Source: DASQFQ01 sp963805525 (lineage in GTDB: Bacteria > Actinomycetota > Thermoleophilia > Solirubrobacterales > Solirubrobacteraceae). From it: DNA of 64,000 nt. Position numbers and translations under genes: made by a program. Of the stretch, positions 15,724-23,574 are shown in pieces. Location of the stretch: positions 930,001-994,000 of the forward strand of contig CAWDUT010000007.1 of NCBI GenBank assembly GCA_963805525.1, in the 5' to 3' direction. Position 1 is the first letter of the stretch. Each line of letters begins with the position of its first letter. The notes under the pieces were generated by a model that was not told the DNA's origin, made no database searches, and saw only the letters and a program-made list of their open reading frames with translations.

Positions 15724-16488
15724 CTACACCAGCGCGATCGGCCGCACAGGCGAGCCGGTGCCGCCGCGCAGCTTGAGCGGGAGGCAGGCGAACGCGAATT
15801 GGCGCACGCCGTCGCGCGCGAGCGCCTCGAGGTTGAGCGCCTCGATGATGTAGATGCCCTCGCGCACCAGCAGGATCAGGTGCCCGGGGAGCGAGCCGAG
15901 CTCCGGGTCGTCCTCGCCCGGCACGTCCCACGCCATGTTGTCGGCGCCGACCGCCAGCGGCCGCCGCTCGGCGCACCAGCGCGAGCCGCTCGCGTCGATC
16001 CCGCCGGCGGCCAGGAACGCCTCCGGGTCGTGCCACAACGCCCCCGCCCCGGTGCGGATCAGGATCACGTCGCCGGCCGTGATCTCGAGCCCGTCGGCCG
16101 CGCGCTCCAGCGCCTCGGCGCCGATCGCGTGCCCGGCGTCCGCGCAGTCGAGCAGCACGCCGCGGGCGAACAGCGGCGGGACGGTGTCGATCCCCAGCTG
16201 GGTGAAGCCCTCGGGCGTCTGGACCTGGGCGTCGACCTGCACACCGCCGTACATCGAGAGGTTCTCGGCCTGGTGGCAGAGCGCGTCGATGTGCGTGCCG
16301 GAGTGCTCGGCCATCACCAGCAGGGCGGAGGCGCTGGTGCGCGCCTCCCCCAGCCCCGCCTCGTGGCGGCGGTGCAGCTTCAGGAGCACGCCCGGCTCGT
16401 GCGCCGGCCACACCGGCGCGCCGGCGTAGCGCGGCTGCTCGAGGTCGTAGGGCTGCGCGCCCGCGAGGGCGTCGGAGAGCTCCGTCAC
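15724..16488 (-). CDS. Cyclase-family metal-dependent hydrolase (kynurenine formamidase-like)
   Basis: A 254-residue protein of the cyclase family (PF04199 type), which includes kynurenine formamidase and isatin hydrolase. The metal-binding signature HSGTHIDALCH (HxGTHxDxxxH) is at about residues 62-72. Start is GTG 16488, overlapping the MFS stop (GTGA). A LARDGVRQFAFACLPLKLRGGTGSPVRPIAL C-terminus contains the conserved family end (LPL-GTGSPVR). It likely hydrolyses an N-formyl or lactam-type substrate imported by the upstream transporter; the substrate is inferred, not shown. Confidence 0.85.
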   Translation of the reverse strand: MTELSDALAGAQPYDLEQPRYAGAPVWPAHEPGVLLKLHRRHEAGLGEARTSASALLVMAEHSGTHIDALCHQAENLSMYGGVQVDAQVQTPEGFTQLGIDTVPPLFARGVLLDCADAGHAIGAEALERAADGLEITAGDVILIRTGAGALWHDPEAFLAAGGIDASGSRWCAERRPLAVGADNMAWDVPGEDDPELGSLPGHLILLVREGIYIIEALNLEALARDGVRQFAFACLPLKLRGGTGSPVRPIALV

Positions 16489-17792
16489 TCGACCGGCACG
16501 AGCTCCTTGCCGTGCGTCTCGGGCAGGAACTGCAGCGCGCCGATCGCCAGCACGTAGCCGAACACGCCGAAGGCGACGGCGCCGCCGAGCCCGATGGCCG
16601 CCGCGAGGAAGCCGATGATGCCCGGGAACAGCGCGCCGAACGCGCGGCCGACGTTGTAACAGAAGCCCGAGCCGGTCCCACGCGCCCGCGTCGGGTACAG
16701 CTCAGCGAGGTAGGAGCCGAAGCCCGAGAAGCAGCCCGAGGCGAAGAAGCCGAGCGGGAAGCCGATGATCAGCAGCGTCGTGTTGGAGCCCGACGGCACG
16801 AGGAAGTACGCCACCAGCGACACGCCCGCCAGCGCCGCGAACAGCGTGAAGCTCTTCTTGCGGCCGAGGCGGTCGTGCACGAAGCCCGCGCTCAGATAGC
16901 CGAGGAAGGCGCCGGCGATGACCACGAACAGGTAGCCCGCGCTGCCGACGACCGACAGGCTGCGCTCCTCCTTGAGGTAGGTCGGGATCCAGGTGAACAT
17001 CGCGTAGTAGCCGCCCTGGATGCCGGTGGCGAGGAGCGAGGCGAAGATCGTGGTCTTGAGGAGGCCGGAGCGGAAGATCGTCTTCAGCGGCATCTCGAGC
17101 TCGTCCTCCTTTTCCTTCGTCTCGGAGAAGACCTCGGGATCCTCGACGTTGCGCCGCACGTACAGGATCAGCAGCGCCGGCAGGATGCCGAGCATCATCA
17201 GGATGCGCCAGCCCTGCTCGTCCGTGACCAGCGAGAACACGATCGTGTAAGCGACGACGGCGAGCGCCCAGCCGACCGCCCACGCGCTCTGGATGATGCC
17301 GAGCGCCTTGCCGCGCGCTTCGGGCTTGATCATCTCGGCCACGAGGATCGCGCCGACGGCCCACTCGCCGCCGAAGCCGATGCCCTGGAAGACGCGGAAG
17401 ACCAGCAGCATCTCGTAGCTCGACGCGAGCCCGGAGAGGAACGTGAAGACGGAGTAGACGCCGACGGTCAGCATCAGCGTGCGCGCACGACCGATGCGGT
17501 CCGAGAGGACGCCGCCGAGGATGCCGCCGACTGCCGAAGCCGACAGCGTGACGGTCGCCAGCGCACCGGTGGCGCCCTTGCCGACGCCGAACGTCGAGCC
17601 GATCGCCGACAGCGTCAGCGTCAGGATGATCAGGTCGAAGGCGTCGAGCGTGTAGCCCGCGAACGCCGCCTTGAACGCCTTCTGGCCCTTGCCGCCGAGC
17701 GCGGACCACCAGCCCTCGGGCTCGCGCTGCACCGGCTTGATCGTGTGCTTGCGGGTCGCAGTAGTGGTGCGATCCGGTGTATCGAGGCTCAT
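16485..17792 (-). CDS. MFS transporter, metabolite:H+ symporter type
   Basis: A 435-residue inner-membrane transporter with about 12 hydrophobic segments. ATG 17792 has AGGGGAG 7 bases upstream. Motifs of the sugar/aromatic-acid symporter branch are present: AGYTLDAFDLIILTLTL in TM1, the loop DRIGRARTLM between TM2 and TM3, FQGIGFGGEWAVGA in TM4, a second DRLGRKKSF loop in the C-half and ELYPTRARGTGSGF near TM10. Relatives import carboxylates, aromatic acids or osmolytes. First gene of the MFS-cyclase-acetamidase-S51 operon and the likely importer for its substrate. A CRP-like site lies about 50 bases upstream. Confidence 0.9.
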   Translation of the reverse strand: MSLDTPDRTTTATRKHTIKPVQREPEGWWSALGGKGQKAFKAAFAGYTLDAFDLIILTLTLSAIGSTFGVGKGATGALATVTLSASAVGGILGGVLSDRIGRARTLMLTVGVYSVFTFLSGLASSYEMLLVFRVFQGIGFGGEWAVGAILVAEMIKPEARGKALGIIQSAWAVGWALAVVAYTIVFSLVTDEQGWRILMMLGILPALLILYVRRNVEDPEVFSETKEKEDELEMPLKTIFRSGLLKTTIFASLLATGIQGGYYAMFTWIPTYLKEERSLSVVGSAGYLFVVIAGAFLGYLSAGFVHDRLGRKKSFTLFAALAGVSLVAYFLVPSGSNTTLLIIGFPLGFFASGCFSGFGSYLAELYPTRARGTGSGFCYNVGRAFGALFPGIIGFLAAAIGLGGAVAFGVFGYVLAIGALQFLPETHGKELVPVE

Positions 17793-17843
17793 GCGTGACT
17801 CCCCTGTCGCGTCTTCCTCTCGATTTCCCTTACCCGCTCCGGG

Positions 17844-17859
17844 TGTGATGCACGTCACG
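17844..17859. promoter_or_regulatory. CRP/FNR-type operator
   Basis: TGTGATGCACGTCACG matches the CRP consensus TGTGA-N6-TCACA with one mismatch. It is 52 bases upstream of the MFS start (minus strand) and 115 bases upstream of the Rpf-like gene (plus strand), a position suited to carbon-source or redox control of the catabolic operon, of the Rpf-like gene, or both. Confidence 0.6.
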
Positions 17860-17973
17860 GACCAGCCACGGGAACGCCCGTTCGGGGCTGCTAACGTGGC
17901 GATTTCCGGCGCTTTTGCACTCCTTCGTGGACCGTCGCCGGACCAGAAACGCAACTGAAGGGACCTGAAACCG

Positions 17974-18477
17974 ATGCACGCCAAGACCGCCTTGGCGGTC
18001 GCCGGGTCCGTGCTCGCCGTGCCGAGCGCCGCCCTGGCCGCCAACCATGCGCCTGACTCCGATGCCCTGCATCCGTCGGGCAAGCTCACCCACGACGAGG
18101 AGCTGAAGGATGGACTGATGCGGACGAACGTCCGCCTCTCCAGACGCCTGCACCGCAAGCCGCGCGTCCGCCGGCTGCAGACGCTGTCGGTGAGCGTCCT
18201 GCGCGAGCGCAATCGCCGGCTGCGCACGCGCGTCTCGCACCTCAAGCCCGCCACGCCGGCCTATCTCCAGGCGATCGCCGCCTGTGAGTCGGGCGGCAAC
18301 CCGTCGACCGACACCGGCAACGGGTTCTACGGGAAATATCAGTTCACGCAGGAGACGTGGCAGGCCGTCGGCGGCACCGGCAACCCCGCCGCAGCGCCCG
18401 AGGCCGAGCAGGACCGCCGCGCCGCGCAGCTGTACGCGCAGGCCGGCCCCTCGCAGTGGCCCGTCTGCGGCCGCTGA
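17974..18477 (+). CDS. Secreted Rpf-like (resuscitation-promoting factor) protein
   Basis: A 167-residue exported protein with signal peptide (about 1-22, ending ALAA), a basic helical linker rich in Arg/Leu (45-90) and a C-terminal Rpf/transglycosylase-like domain (95-167). The domain has the signature IAACESGGNP with catalytic Glu105, TGNGFYGKYQFTQETWQAVGG, and ends with the SQWPVCG cysteine that pairs with Cys104 in Rpf folds. Rpf proteins cleave peptidoglycan and promote exit from dormancy in Actinobacteria. Monocistronic; a CRP-like site lies upstream. Confidence 0.85.
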   Translation: MHAKTALAVAGSVLAVPSAALAANHAPDSDALHPSGKLTHDEELKDGLMRTNVRLSRRLHRKPRVRRLQTLSVSVLRERNRRLRTRVSHLKPATPAYLQAIAACESGGNPSTDTGNGFYGKYQFTQETWQAVGGTGNPAAAPEAEQDRRAAQLYAQAGPSQWPVCGR

Positions 18478-18484
18478 GCGCCGC

Positions 18485-18862
18485 TCAGTGGGCGAGCTCC
18501 ACGCCCAGCCACACGATCGCGAGCGAAACGAGGAACACGAGCATCGAGAGCGCGCGGCTCCTCGGGCTGGTGATGTGGAAGACGATCAGCACGCCGACGA
18601 GCACGACGAGCATGAGCTTGACCTGCAACACGTTGTCGTGCCAGCGGCCGAGGTGCGAGGCCATCGCGGCCCCGGTGGCCACGAGCACGAGGATCGCGAC
18701 GAGGCTGCCGATCCCGAAGCGCCGCGCGGCGTCGCGCATCAGCGCGTCGTCGCCGGCGCGGCGGACCGCGGGCACGACGGCCACCACGAGCACGAGCTGC
18801 CCGCCCACGAAGAACGCCAGCGCGACGATGTGCAGGAAGCGGATGAGCGTCCAGGCGTCCAT
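18485..18862 (-). CDS. Small integral membrane protein (CopD/DUF2269-like)
   Basis: 125 residues, four hydrophobic helices (about 8-28, 50-70, 82-102 and 105-122). It begins MDAWTLIRFLHIVALAFFVGGQ; an early helix with LRFLHI and a conserved His is typical of CopD and DUF2269 membrane proteins, often heme- or copper-linked. ATG 18862 overlaps the upstream gene stop (ATGA), so it is the third gene in an operon with qNOR. A role in electron supply or assembly of the nitric oxide reductase is an inference from position. Confidence 0.6.
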   Translation of the reverse strand: MDAWTLIRFLHIVALAFFVGGQLVLVVAVVPAVRRAGDDALMRDAARRFGIGSLVAILVLVATGAAMASHLGRWHDNVLQVKLMLVVLVGVLIVFHITSPRSRALSMLVFLVSLAIVWLGVELAH

Positions 18863-19419
18863 CAGTCCCCGGTCCGGCTCAGGCGCAGGCCGTGCGACGG
18901 CGAGGGCTCCGGGAAGCCGGAGGGGTGCGCACGGAGGTCGTGCCACAGGTGGCGCCCGACGCCGACGGCGACAACCAGCGCGCCGAGCAGGAGCGCGGCG
19001 TCCTCGGGCCGGTGGTTGCGCGCGGCGCCGACGACGAGTACCAGCAGCGCGAGCGCGACCAGCATCAGCGAGATGCCGCGGTGGAAGCGGCCCGCCTCCG
19101 AGTGTGGCCAGGGATCGAGCGGGCGCACGATCTCGCGGCCGCGATCCGAGTCGGTGCAGGCGTCCTTGCGCGGGCAGCCGTTGCAGACGTGCGCCTTGGC
19201 GCGGTAGCGCACGAGCCGGCGCTCGTGATCGAACTCGTGCGGCCACAGGTGCTCGCCCTCGGGGCACTCCCAGTGATCGTGCTGCTCGTGGTAGGTGAAG
19301 CCCGCCGTGCGGTAGCGCAGCGACCGCCGGTGGGTGTGCGCGGAGAGCCACTCGATGACGAGCGCGGCGAACAGCAGAAAGCCCGCGTAGCCGGCGGCGA
19401 GCAGCGTCTCGGGGCTCAC
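18862..19419 (-). CDS. Membrane protein with transposase-like zinc-ribbon segment, in qNOR operon
   Basis: 185 residues. One TM helix at about 7-26, a soluble middle of about 90 residues, then two TM helices (about 118-136 and 142-160). The middle contains CPEGEHLWPHEFDHERRL and AKAHVCNGCPRKDACTDSDRG, i.e. Cys-x2-Cys-x5-Cys followed by TxSxxGR, closely resembling the cysteine cluster at the end of IS1182-type transposases, but no DDE domain is present. GTG 19419 overlaps the qNOR stop (GTGA). I do not recognise a function; metal or Fe-S binding linked to NO reduction is possible. Confidence 0.55.
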   Translation of the reverse strand: MSPETLLAAGYAGFLLFAALVIEWLSAHTHRRSLRYRTAGFTYHEQHDHWECPEGEHLWPHEFDHERRLVRYRAKAHVCNGCPRKDACTDSDRGREIVRPLDPWPHSEAGRFHRGISLMLVALALLVLVVGAARNHRPEDAALLLGALVVAVGVGRHLWHDLRAHPSGFPEPSPSHGLRLSRTGD

Positions 19420-21749
19420 GTCAGCCTCGCGGCGGTCGCCTCGTCACCGCTCACCGCGGCGACGCCTTGGGGCGCGGTGATCTCGGTGAAGAGGATGTCG
19501 TCAGGCTCCTCGAGCGTGACGCGCTTGACCGTGTGGCGGATGCCGACATAGGCGATATAGAGCGTCGGGACGGCGCCGCCGGTGATGAAGACGATGTCGC
19601 CCGGCAGCCGCAGCCACTCGATCACCGCGTTGGTGTCACCGGTGAGGAACTTGAGCTCGCGCGCTTCGAAGTAGCCGCTGCCGACCGATTTGTAGAGCTG
19701 GAGGATGCCGAGCGGCAGCAGGGTCGCGAAGCACATCCAGGCCAGGCCGATGTTCGTCGACCAGAACGAGATCCGCGCCCACTTCTCCGGCCACTTGTCC
19801 GCCGGGATCAGGTAGCGCAGGCAGAACAGCGCCAGACCGATGGCGAGCATGCCGTAGACGCCCATCATCGCCGCGTGGCCGTGGTTGGCCGTCAGCGCGG
19901 TGCCGATCTCGTAGTAGGAGACGATCGGCAGGTTGATCAGGAACCCGAAGATCCCGGCCCCGAGGAAATTCCAGAAGCCGACCGCGACGAGGAACATGAC
20001 CGCCCAGCGGTGCGGGAACGGTGTCTGCGCCTTCGACTGCTGGGCGGCCCCGAGCTGCAGGAACGACCACGCCTCAACGGTCAGGAAGGTCAACGGGATC
20101 ACCTCGGCCGCCGAGAAGAACGCGCCCAGCGCCATGTGCTCCGCCGGCTCGCCCGAGAAGTACAGGTGGTGCATCGTCCCGATGACCCCGCCCAAGGAGT
20201 AGAGGACGATGTCGAGGTAGATGACGGTGAGCGCGACCTTCTCCCGCACCACGCCGAGCAGCACGAACATGTAGGCGACCATCACCGTGGTGAAGAGCTC
20301 GAGGAAGTCCTCGACCCACAGGTGCACCACCCAGAAGCGCCAGAACTCCGTGGTCGTGAAGTCGTCACCCGTGCGCGCGATGAGTCCCACCGCATAGAAC
20401 GCCGGGATCGCCAGCGCGGCGAGGAAGAACAGCCACGGCATGTTGCCCCGGTGCTCGCCCGCGAGCCGGCGGCGCAGCACCCGCCAGAGCATGAACAGCC
20501 ACACGAATAGCCCGACGGTGAGCAGGACCTGCCAGATGCGGGCGAGGTCGAGGTACTCGAAGCCCTGCAGGCCGAACCAGTTGGAGGCCGCGCCCTGCAG
20601 GACGCCGTGGACGCCGAGGTAGGAGCCGATCAGCGTCCCGAACACGACGACGGCCAGCGCGCCCAGCAGCGCGAAGGCCAGCTTGCCCTGGTGCTTGGGC
20701 TCGCGCTTGGCGATCATCGGTGCGAGGAAGATGCCGGCCGCCACGAACGAGGTCGCGACCCAGAACAGCGCGAGCTGGATGTGCCAGGTGCGCATGAGGT
20801 TGTAGGGGAAGACGCGCGCGAGATCGAAGCCGAAGAAGCCCCCGACGTCGGCCCGGTAGTGCTGGCTTGCCGCCCCGACGAGGGTCTGGATGAGGAACAG
20901 CGCCGCCATCACGAAGAAGAACCAGGCGCAGGCGCGCTGGCCCGGCGTGAGGGCGACGTCGCCGGGCGCGCGGAACGACAGCGTCGCCTGCTCGCGCCCG
21001 TGCCAGCCGAGGAAGCGCCAGCGGCCGAAGACGCCGAACAGGATCCCGATCCCGCCGAGTAGCGCGATCAGCGAGAGGACGCTCCACACGATCACGTTGG
21101 CGGTGGGCTTGTTGTCGACGCGCGGCTCGGGCGGCCAGTTGTTGGTGTAGGAGTAGTCGTGGCCCGGCCGCTGGGTCGAGGCGGCCCACGCCGTCCAGCC
21201 GAAGAACGCGGTCAGCTGCCGCAGCTCCGTGCGGTCGGTGATCGCGTTCGGCCGCAGCCCGTGCTCTGTCGTCGGGTCGGAGAAGAAGCGCGAGTAGTGC
21301 CCGATCAGCCGCCGGTAGGCCTCGGCCTGCGAGGCCGTGAGCGTCAGCGTGCCGGTCCGCTTGACGTAGCGGTTGGTGCGGAACTCGGCGATCGTGCGGC
21401 GCGCCGCGCTGTCGGAGCCGGCGCCGCCGTTCCTGCCGATCACGAAGTCCGAGGCGCGGCGCAGGTAGTCGGCGGTGTAGTCCGGGCCCAGGTACGCGCC
21501 ATGGCCGAAGACGGAGCCATACTCCATGAGGCCGTTGTGGAGGAAGACCTGCTGGCCCTTGTGGATGTCCGCGGCCGTGTAGAGCGTCTGGCCGGAGGGA
21601 TCGACGACGCGCTGGGGCGTCGGCGGCTTCGCCATGTACGTCCGATAGGCCAGGAGCCCGAGCACGAAGAAGCCGAACAGCACCACCAGCAGGACGGCCT
21701 GGACCCAGCCCTTGGACACCAGCAGGGGCCGCCGCTCGGACGTCTGCAC
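19416..21749 (-). CDS. norB: Quinol-dependent nitric oxide reductase (qNOR)
   Basis: Single-subunit membrane enzyme reducing 2 NO to N2O with quinol electrons. The 777-residue protein is long, as in qNOR: an N-terminal TM and an extracytoplasmic domain (about 40-220, with DIHKGQQVFLHNGLMEYGSV) fused to the 12-helix heme-copper-oxidase-like core. Core histidine motifs are present: MRTWHIQLALFWVATSF, VHLWVEDFLELFTTVMVAYMF and GGVIGTMHHLYFSG. Start GTG 21749 has AGGAGAGGAG about 6 bases upstream. It heads an operon with two small membrane proteins and is divergent from a SufR-like regulator. Confidence 0.9.
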   Translation of the reverse strand: MQTSERRPLLVSKGWVQAVLLVVLFGFFVLGLLAYRTYMAKPPTPQRVVDPSGQTLYTAADIHKGQQVFLHNGLMEYGSVFGHGAYLGPDYTADYLRRASDFVIGRNGGAGSDSAARRTIAEFRTNRYVKRTGTLTLTASQAEAYRRLIGHYSRFFSDPTTEHGLRPNAITDRTELRQLTAFFGWTAWAASTQRPGHDYSYTNNWPPEPRVDNKPTANVIVWSVLSLIALLGGIGILFGVFGRWRFLGWHGREQATLSFRAPGDVALTPGQRACAWFFFVMAALFLIQTLVGAASQHYRADVGGFFGFDLARVFPYNLMRTWHIQLALFWVATSFVAAGIFLAPMIAKREPKHQGKLAFALLGALAVVVFGTLIGSYLGVHGVLQGAASNWFGLQGFEYLDLARIWQVLLTVGLFVWLFMLWRVLRRRLAGEHRGNMPWLFFLAALAIPAFYAVGLIARTGDDFTTTEFWRFWVVHLWVEDFLELFTTVMVAYMFVLLGVVREKVALTVIYLDIVLYSLGGVIGTMHHLYFSGEPAEHMALGAFFSAAEVIPLTFLTVEAWSFLQLGAAQQSKAQTPFPHRWAVMFLVAVGFWNFLGAGIFGFLINLPIVSYYEIGTALTANHGHAAMMGVYGMLAIGLALFCLRYLIPADKWPEKWARISFWSTNIGLAWMCFATLLPLGILQLYKSVGSGYFEARELKFLTGDTNAVIEWLRLPGDIVFITGGAVPTLYIAYVGIRHTVKRVTLEEPDDILFTEITAPQGVAAVSGDEATAARLT

Positions 21750-21786
21750 CTGAGCTCCTCTCCTCGCGTGGGAACCGCCCGGATAG

Positions 21787-21808
21787 TTTTCCCTGTCGAA
21801 AGGGAAAA
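21787..21808. promoter_or_regulatory. Palindromic operator between qNOR and its regulator
   Basis: TTTTCCCT (21787-21794), 6-base spacer, AGGGAAAA (21801-21808): a perfect 8-bp inverted repeat in an otherwise GC-rich 73-bp divergent intergenic space. The regulator ATG is 14 bases away and the norB GTG 38 bases away, so binding would block both promoters. Most likely the site of the adjacent SufR-like regulator. Confidence 0.65.
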
Positions 21809-21822
21809 AGAAAGCGCAGCGC

Positions 21823-22479
21823 ATGGAAGTTCCCGCCAACTCCGATGACGACGCCCTGGCCGATCCGCTCCGCGCGCGGTTGTTCGGCGCGCTCGGCGAG
21901 CTGCGGCGCCCAGCGACCACCCAAGAGCTCGCGGCGCGCGTCGAGCGCCATCCCAACACTGTGCGGATCCACCTCCGCCGCCTGGCGGACGCGGGGCTCC
22001 TCGAGCGCCGGGTCACGCGGCAGCAACGCGGCCGGCCGCGCGACGAGTGGGCGATCGCGCGCAGCGCCCGGCCTCCCCACGCGTACCTCCACTTGAGCCG
22101 CTGGCTCGCGCGGGCCGCGGGGGCAGCGGGAGACCTCGGATCGATCGAGCGCGCCGGCCGGGAGATCGGGCGCGAGCTCGCGCCCGAGCCGACCGCGCGC
22201 GGCACTGCGACCGCGATGCACGACGCGCTGGCCGCGTTCGGCTTCGCGCCGCGTCAGGAGCCGATGGCCCCGCGCGGCGTGCGCTTCACCCTCACCAACT
22301 GCCCGTATCGCGAGGCGGTCCGGGAGGACCAGGCGACGGTCTGCCGCCTGCACCGGGGGATCACCACGGGCCTGCTCGATCGCATCGATCCCGGGGCACG
22401 CCTCGAGGGGTTCGTCGCGAAGGACCCCGATAGAGCCGGGTGCCTGATCGAGCTCGGCGGGGTCGACCCCGCGGGCTGA
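21823..22479 (+). CDS. SufR/ArsR-type winged-helix regulator with Fe-S cysteines
   Basis: 218 residues. An N-terminal winged helix (about 12-80; RARLFGALGELRRPATTQELA, then HPNTVRIHLRRLADAGLLERR) is followed by a C-terminal domain with a cysteine set: NCPYREAV (Cys at about 164), VCRLHRGI (about 177) and AGCLIEL (about 206). This C-x-Y...C-x2-H...C arrangement is that of SufR-type regulators, which bind an Fe-S cluster. NO reacts readily with such clusters, so a NO sensor controlling the divergent norB operon is a reasonable inference. No Shine-Dalgarno precedes ATG 21823, suggesting a short leader. Confidence 0.75.
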   Translation: MEVPANSDDDALADPLRARLFGALGELRRPATTQELAARVERHPNTVRIHLRRLADAGLLERRVTRQQRGRPRDEWAIARSARPPHAYLHLSRWLARAAGAAGDLGSIERAGREIGRELAPEPTARGTATAMHDALAAFGFAPRQEPMAPRGVRFTLTNCPYREAVREDQATVCRLHRGITTGLLDRIDPGARLEGFVAKDPDRAGCLIELGGVDPAG

Positions 22480-22488
22480 GTCAGCGCC

Positions 22489-22494
22489 TATGCT
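22489..22494 (+). promoter_or_regulatory. -10-like hexamer for leaderless aminotransferase gene
   Basis: TATGCT ends 9 bases before ATG 22504, which has no Shine-Dalgarno. A leaderless mRNA is likely; compare gnd, the 45.8-kb epimerase and the dehalogenase. Confidence 0.4.
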
Positions 22495-22503
22495 GCGCGG
22501 CCG

Positions 22504-23574
22504 ATGACCCTGGCCGCGCTCCGCTCCGAGTTCCCGATCCTCGAGCGCATCGCGTACCTCAACGCGGGCACCGACGGCCCGGTCCCGCGCGCGGCCCAGG
22601 AGGCCGCCGCGGGCGAGGTCGCCGCCGAGGTCGAGGAGGGCCGCGCCTTCGCGCACTTCGAGCGCCGGCTCGCGCTGCTCGACGAGCTCCGCGCCGGCTA
22701 CGCCGAGCTGGTCGGCTGCCCCGTCGACGACATGGCGCTGACCACCTCGACGAGCGAGGGCATGGGCAAGATCCTGGCGGGGATGGACCTCGGGCCGGGC
22801 GACGAGATCATCACCTCCGACGACGAGCACCCCGGACTGCTCGGGCCGCTGCTGGCGGCCAAGCAGCTCGGCGTGACCGTGCGCGCGGTGCCGTTCGCGC
22901 AGCTCGCCGACGCGGTCGGGCCGAACACCACCGCCGTCGCCTGCTCACACGTCAACTGGCACACCGGCGAGCTGGCGCCCGAGGCGCTCGGCGACGTCGG
23001 CGTGCCGGTGATCCTCGACGGCGCGCAGAGCGCCGGGGCGATCCCGGTCGACGTCGTGAAGCTGCGCTGCGCCGCCTACGCCGCGGCCGGCCAGAAGTGG
23101 CTGTGCGGCGCCGACGGCACCGGGATGCTCTACGTCGCGCCGGAGTTCCGCGAGCGCGTGCGCGCGATCGCGCCCGGCTACACGGGCTTCGCCGACGCCT
23201 CGCTCGGCCTCGAGTCGGAGCTCAAGGCCGACGCCCGGCGCTACGACACCCCGGCGCTCGCGCGCGAGGTGGTGGCCTTCAGCGTCGCCTCGCTCGATGT
23301 GCTGCGCGGCGCCGGGATGGCCGACGTGCTGGCCGCCGGCCCGGCCCTGGCGGCCGGCCTCGCCGAGCGGCTCGAGGCGCACGGCCGCGCGGTCGCCCCG
23401 CGCGGCCACACCACGCTCGTCGCGTTCGAGGACCCCGACCCGGAGCCGACGCGCGACCGCCTGCGCGACGAGGGCATCGTCGTCCGCAACCTCCCGGGCA
23501 CGCAGCTCATCCGCGCCTCGGTCGGCGCGTGGACGAACGAGCACGACCTCGAGCGTCTCCTCGCGGCGCTCTAG
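22504..23574 (+). CDS. Class V aminotransferase (cysteine desulfurase/epimerase-like)
   Basis: A 356-residue PLP enzyme of fold type I, class V. Motifs: YLNAGTDGPVPRAAQEA at the start, TTSTSEGMGKILAG at the phosphate-binding region, SHVNWHTGEL, the PLP-ring Asp in VILDGAQSAGA (about 173-183) and the Schiff-base lysine in AAAGQKWLCGADGTG (Lys at about 199). The active-site cysteine loop of true IscS/SufS is not obvious, so a desulfurase is less likely than an isopenicillin N epimerase-like or selenocysteine-lyase-like enzyme. Its stop overlaps convergent SDR by 4 bases. Confidence 0.8.
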   Translation: MTLAALRSEFPILERIAYLNAGTDGPVPRAAQEAAAGEVAAEVEEGRAFAHFERRLALLDELRAGYAELVGCPVDDMALTTSTSEGMGKILAGMDLGPGDEIITSDDEHPGLLGPLLAAKQLGVTVRAVPFAQLADAVGPNTTAVACSHVNWHTGELAPEALGDVGVPVILDGAQSAGAIPVDVVKLRCAAYAAAGQKWLCGADGTGMLYVAPEFRERVRAIAPGYTGFADASLGLESELKADARRYDTPALAREVVAFSVASLDVLRGAGMADVLAAGPALAAGLAERLEAHGRAVAPRGHTTLVAFEDPDPEPTRDRLRDEGIVVRNLPGTQLIRASVGAWTNEHDLERLLAAL

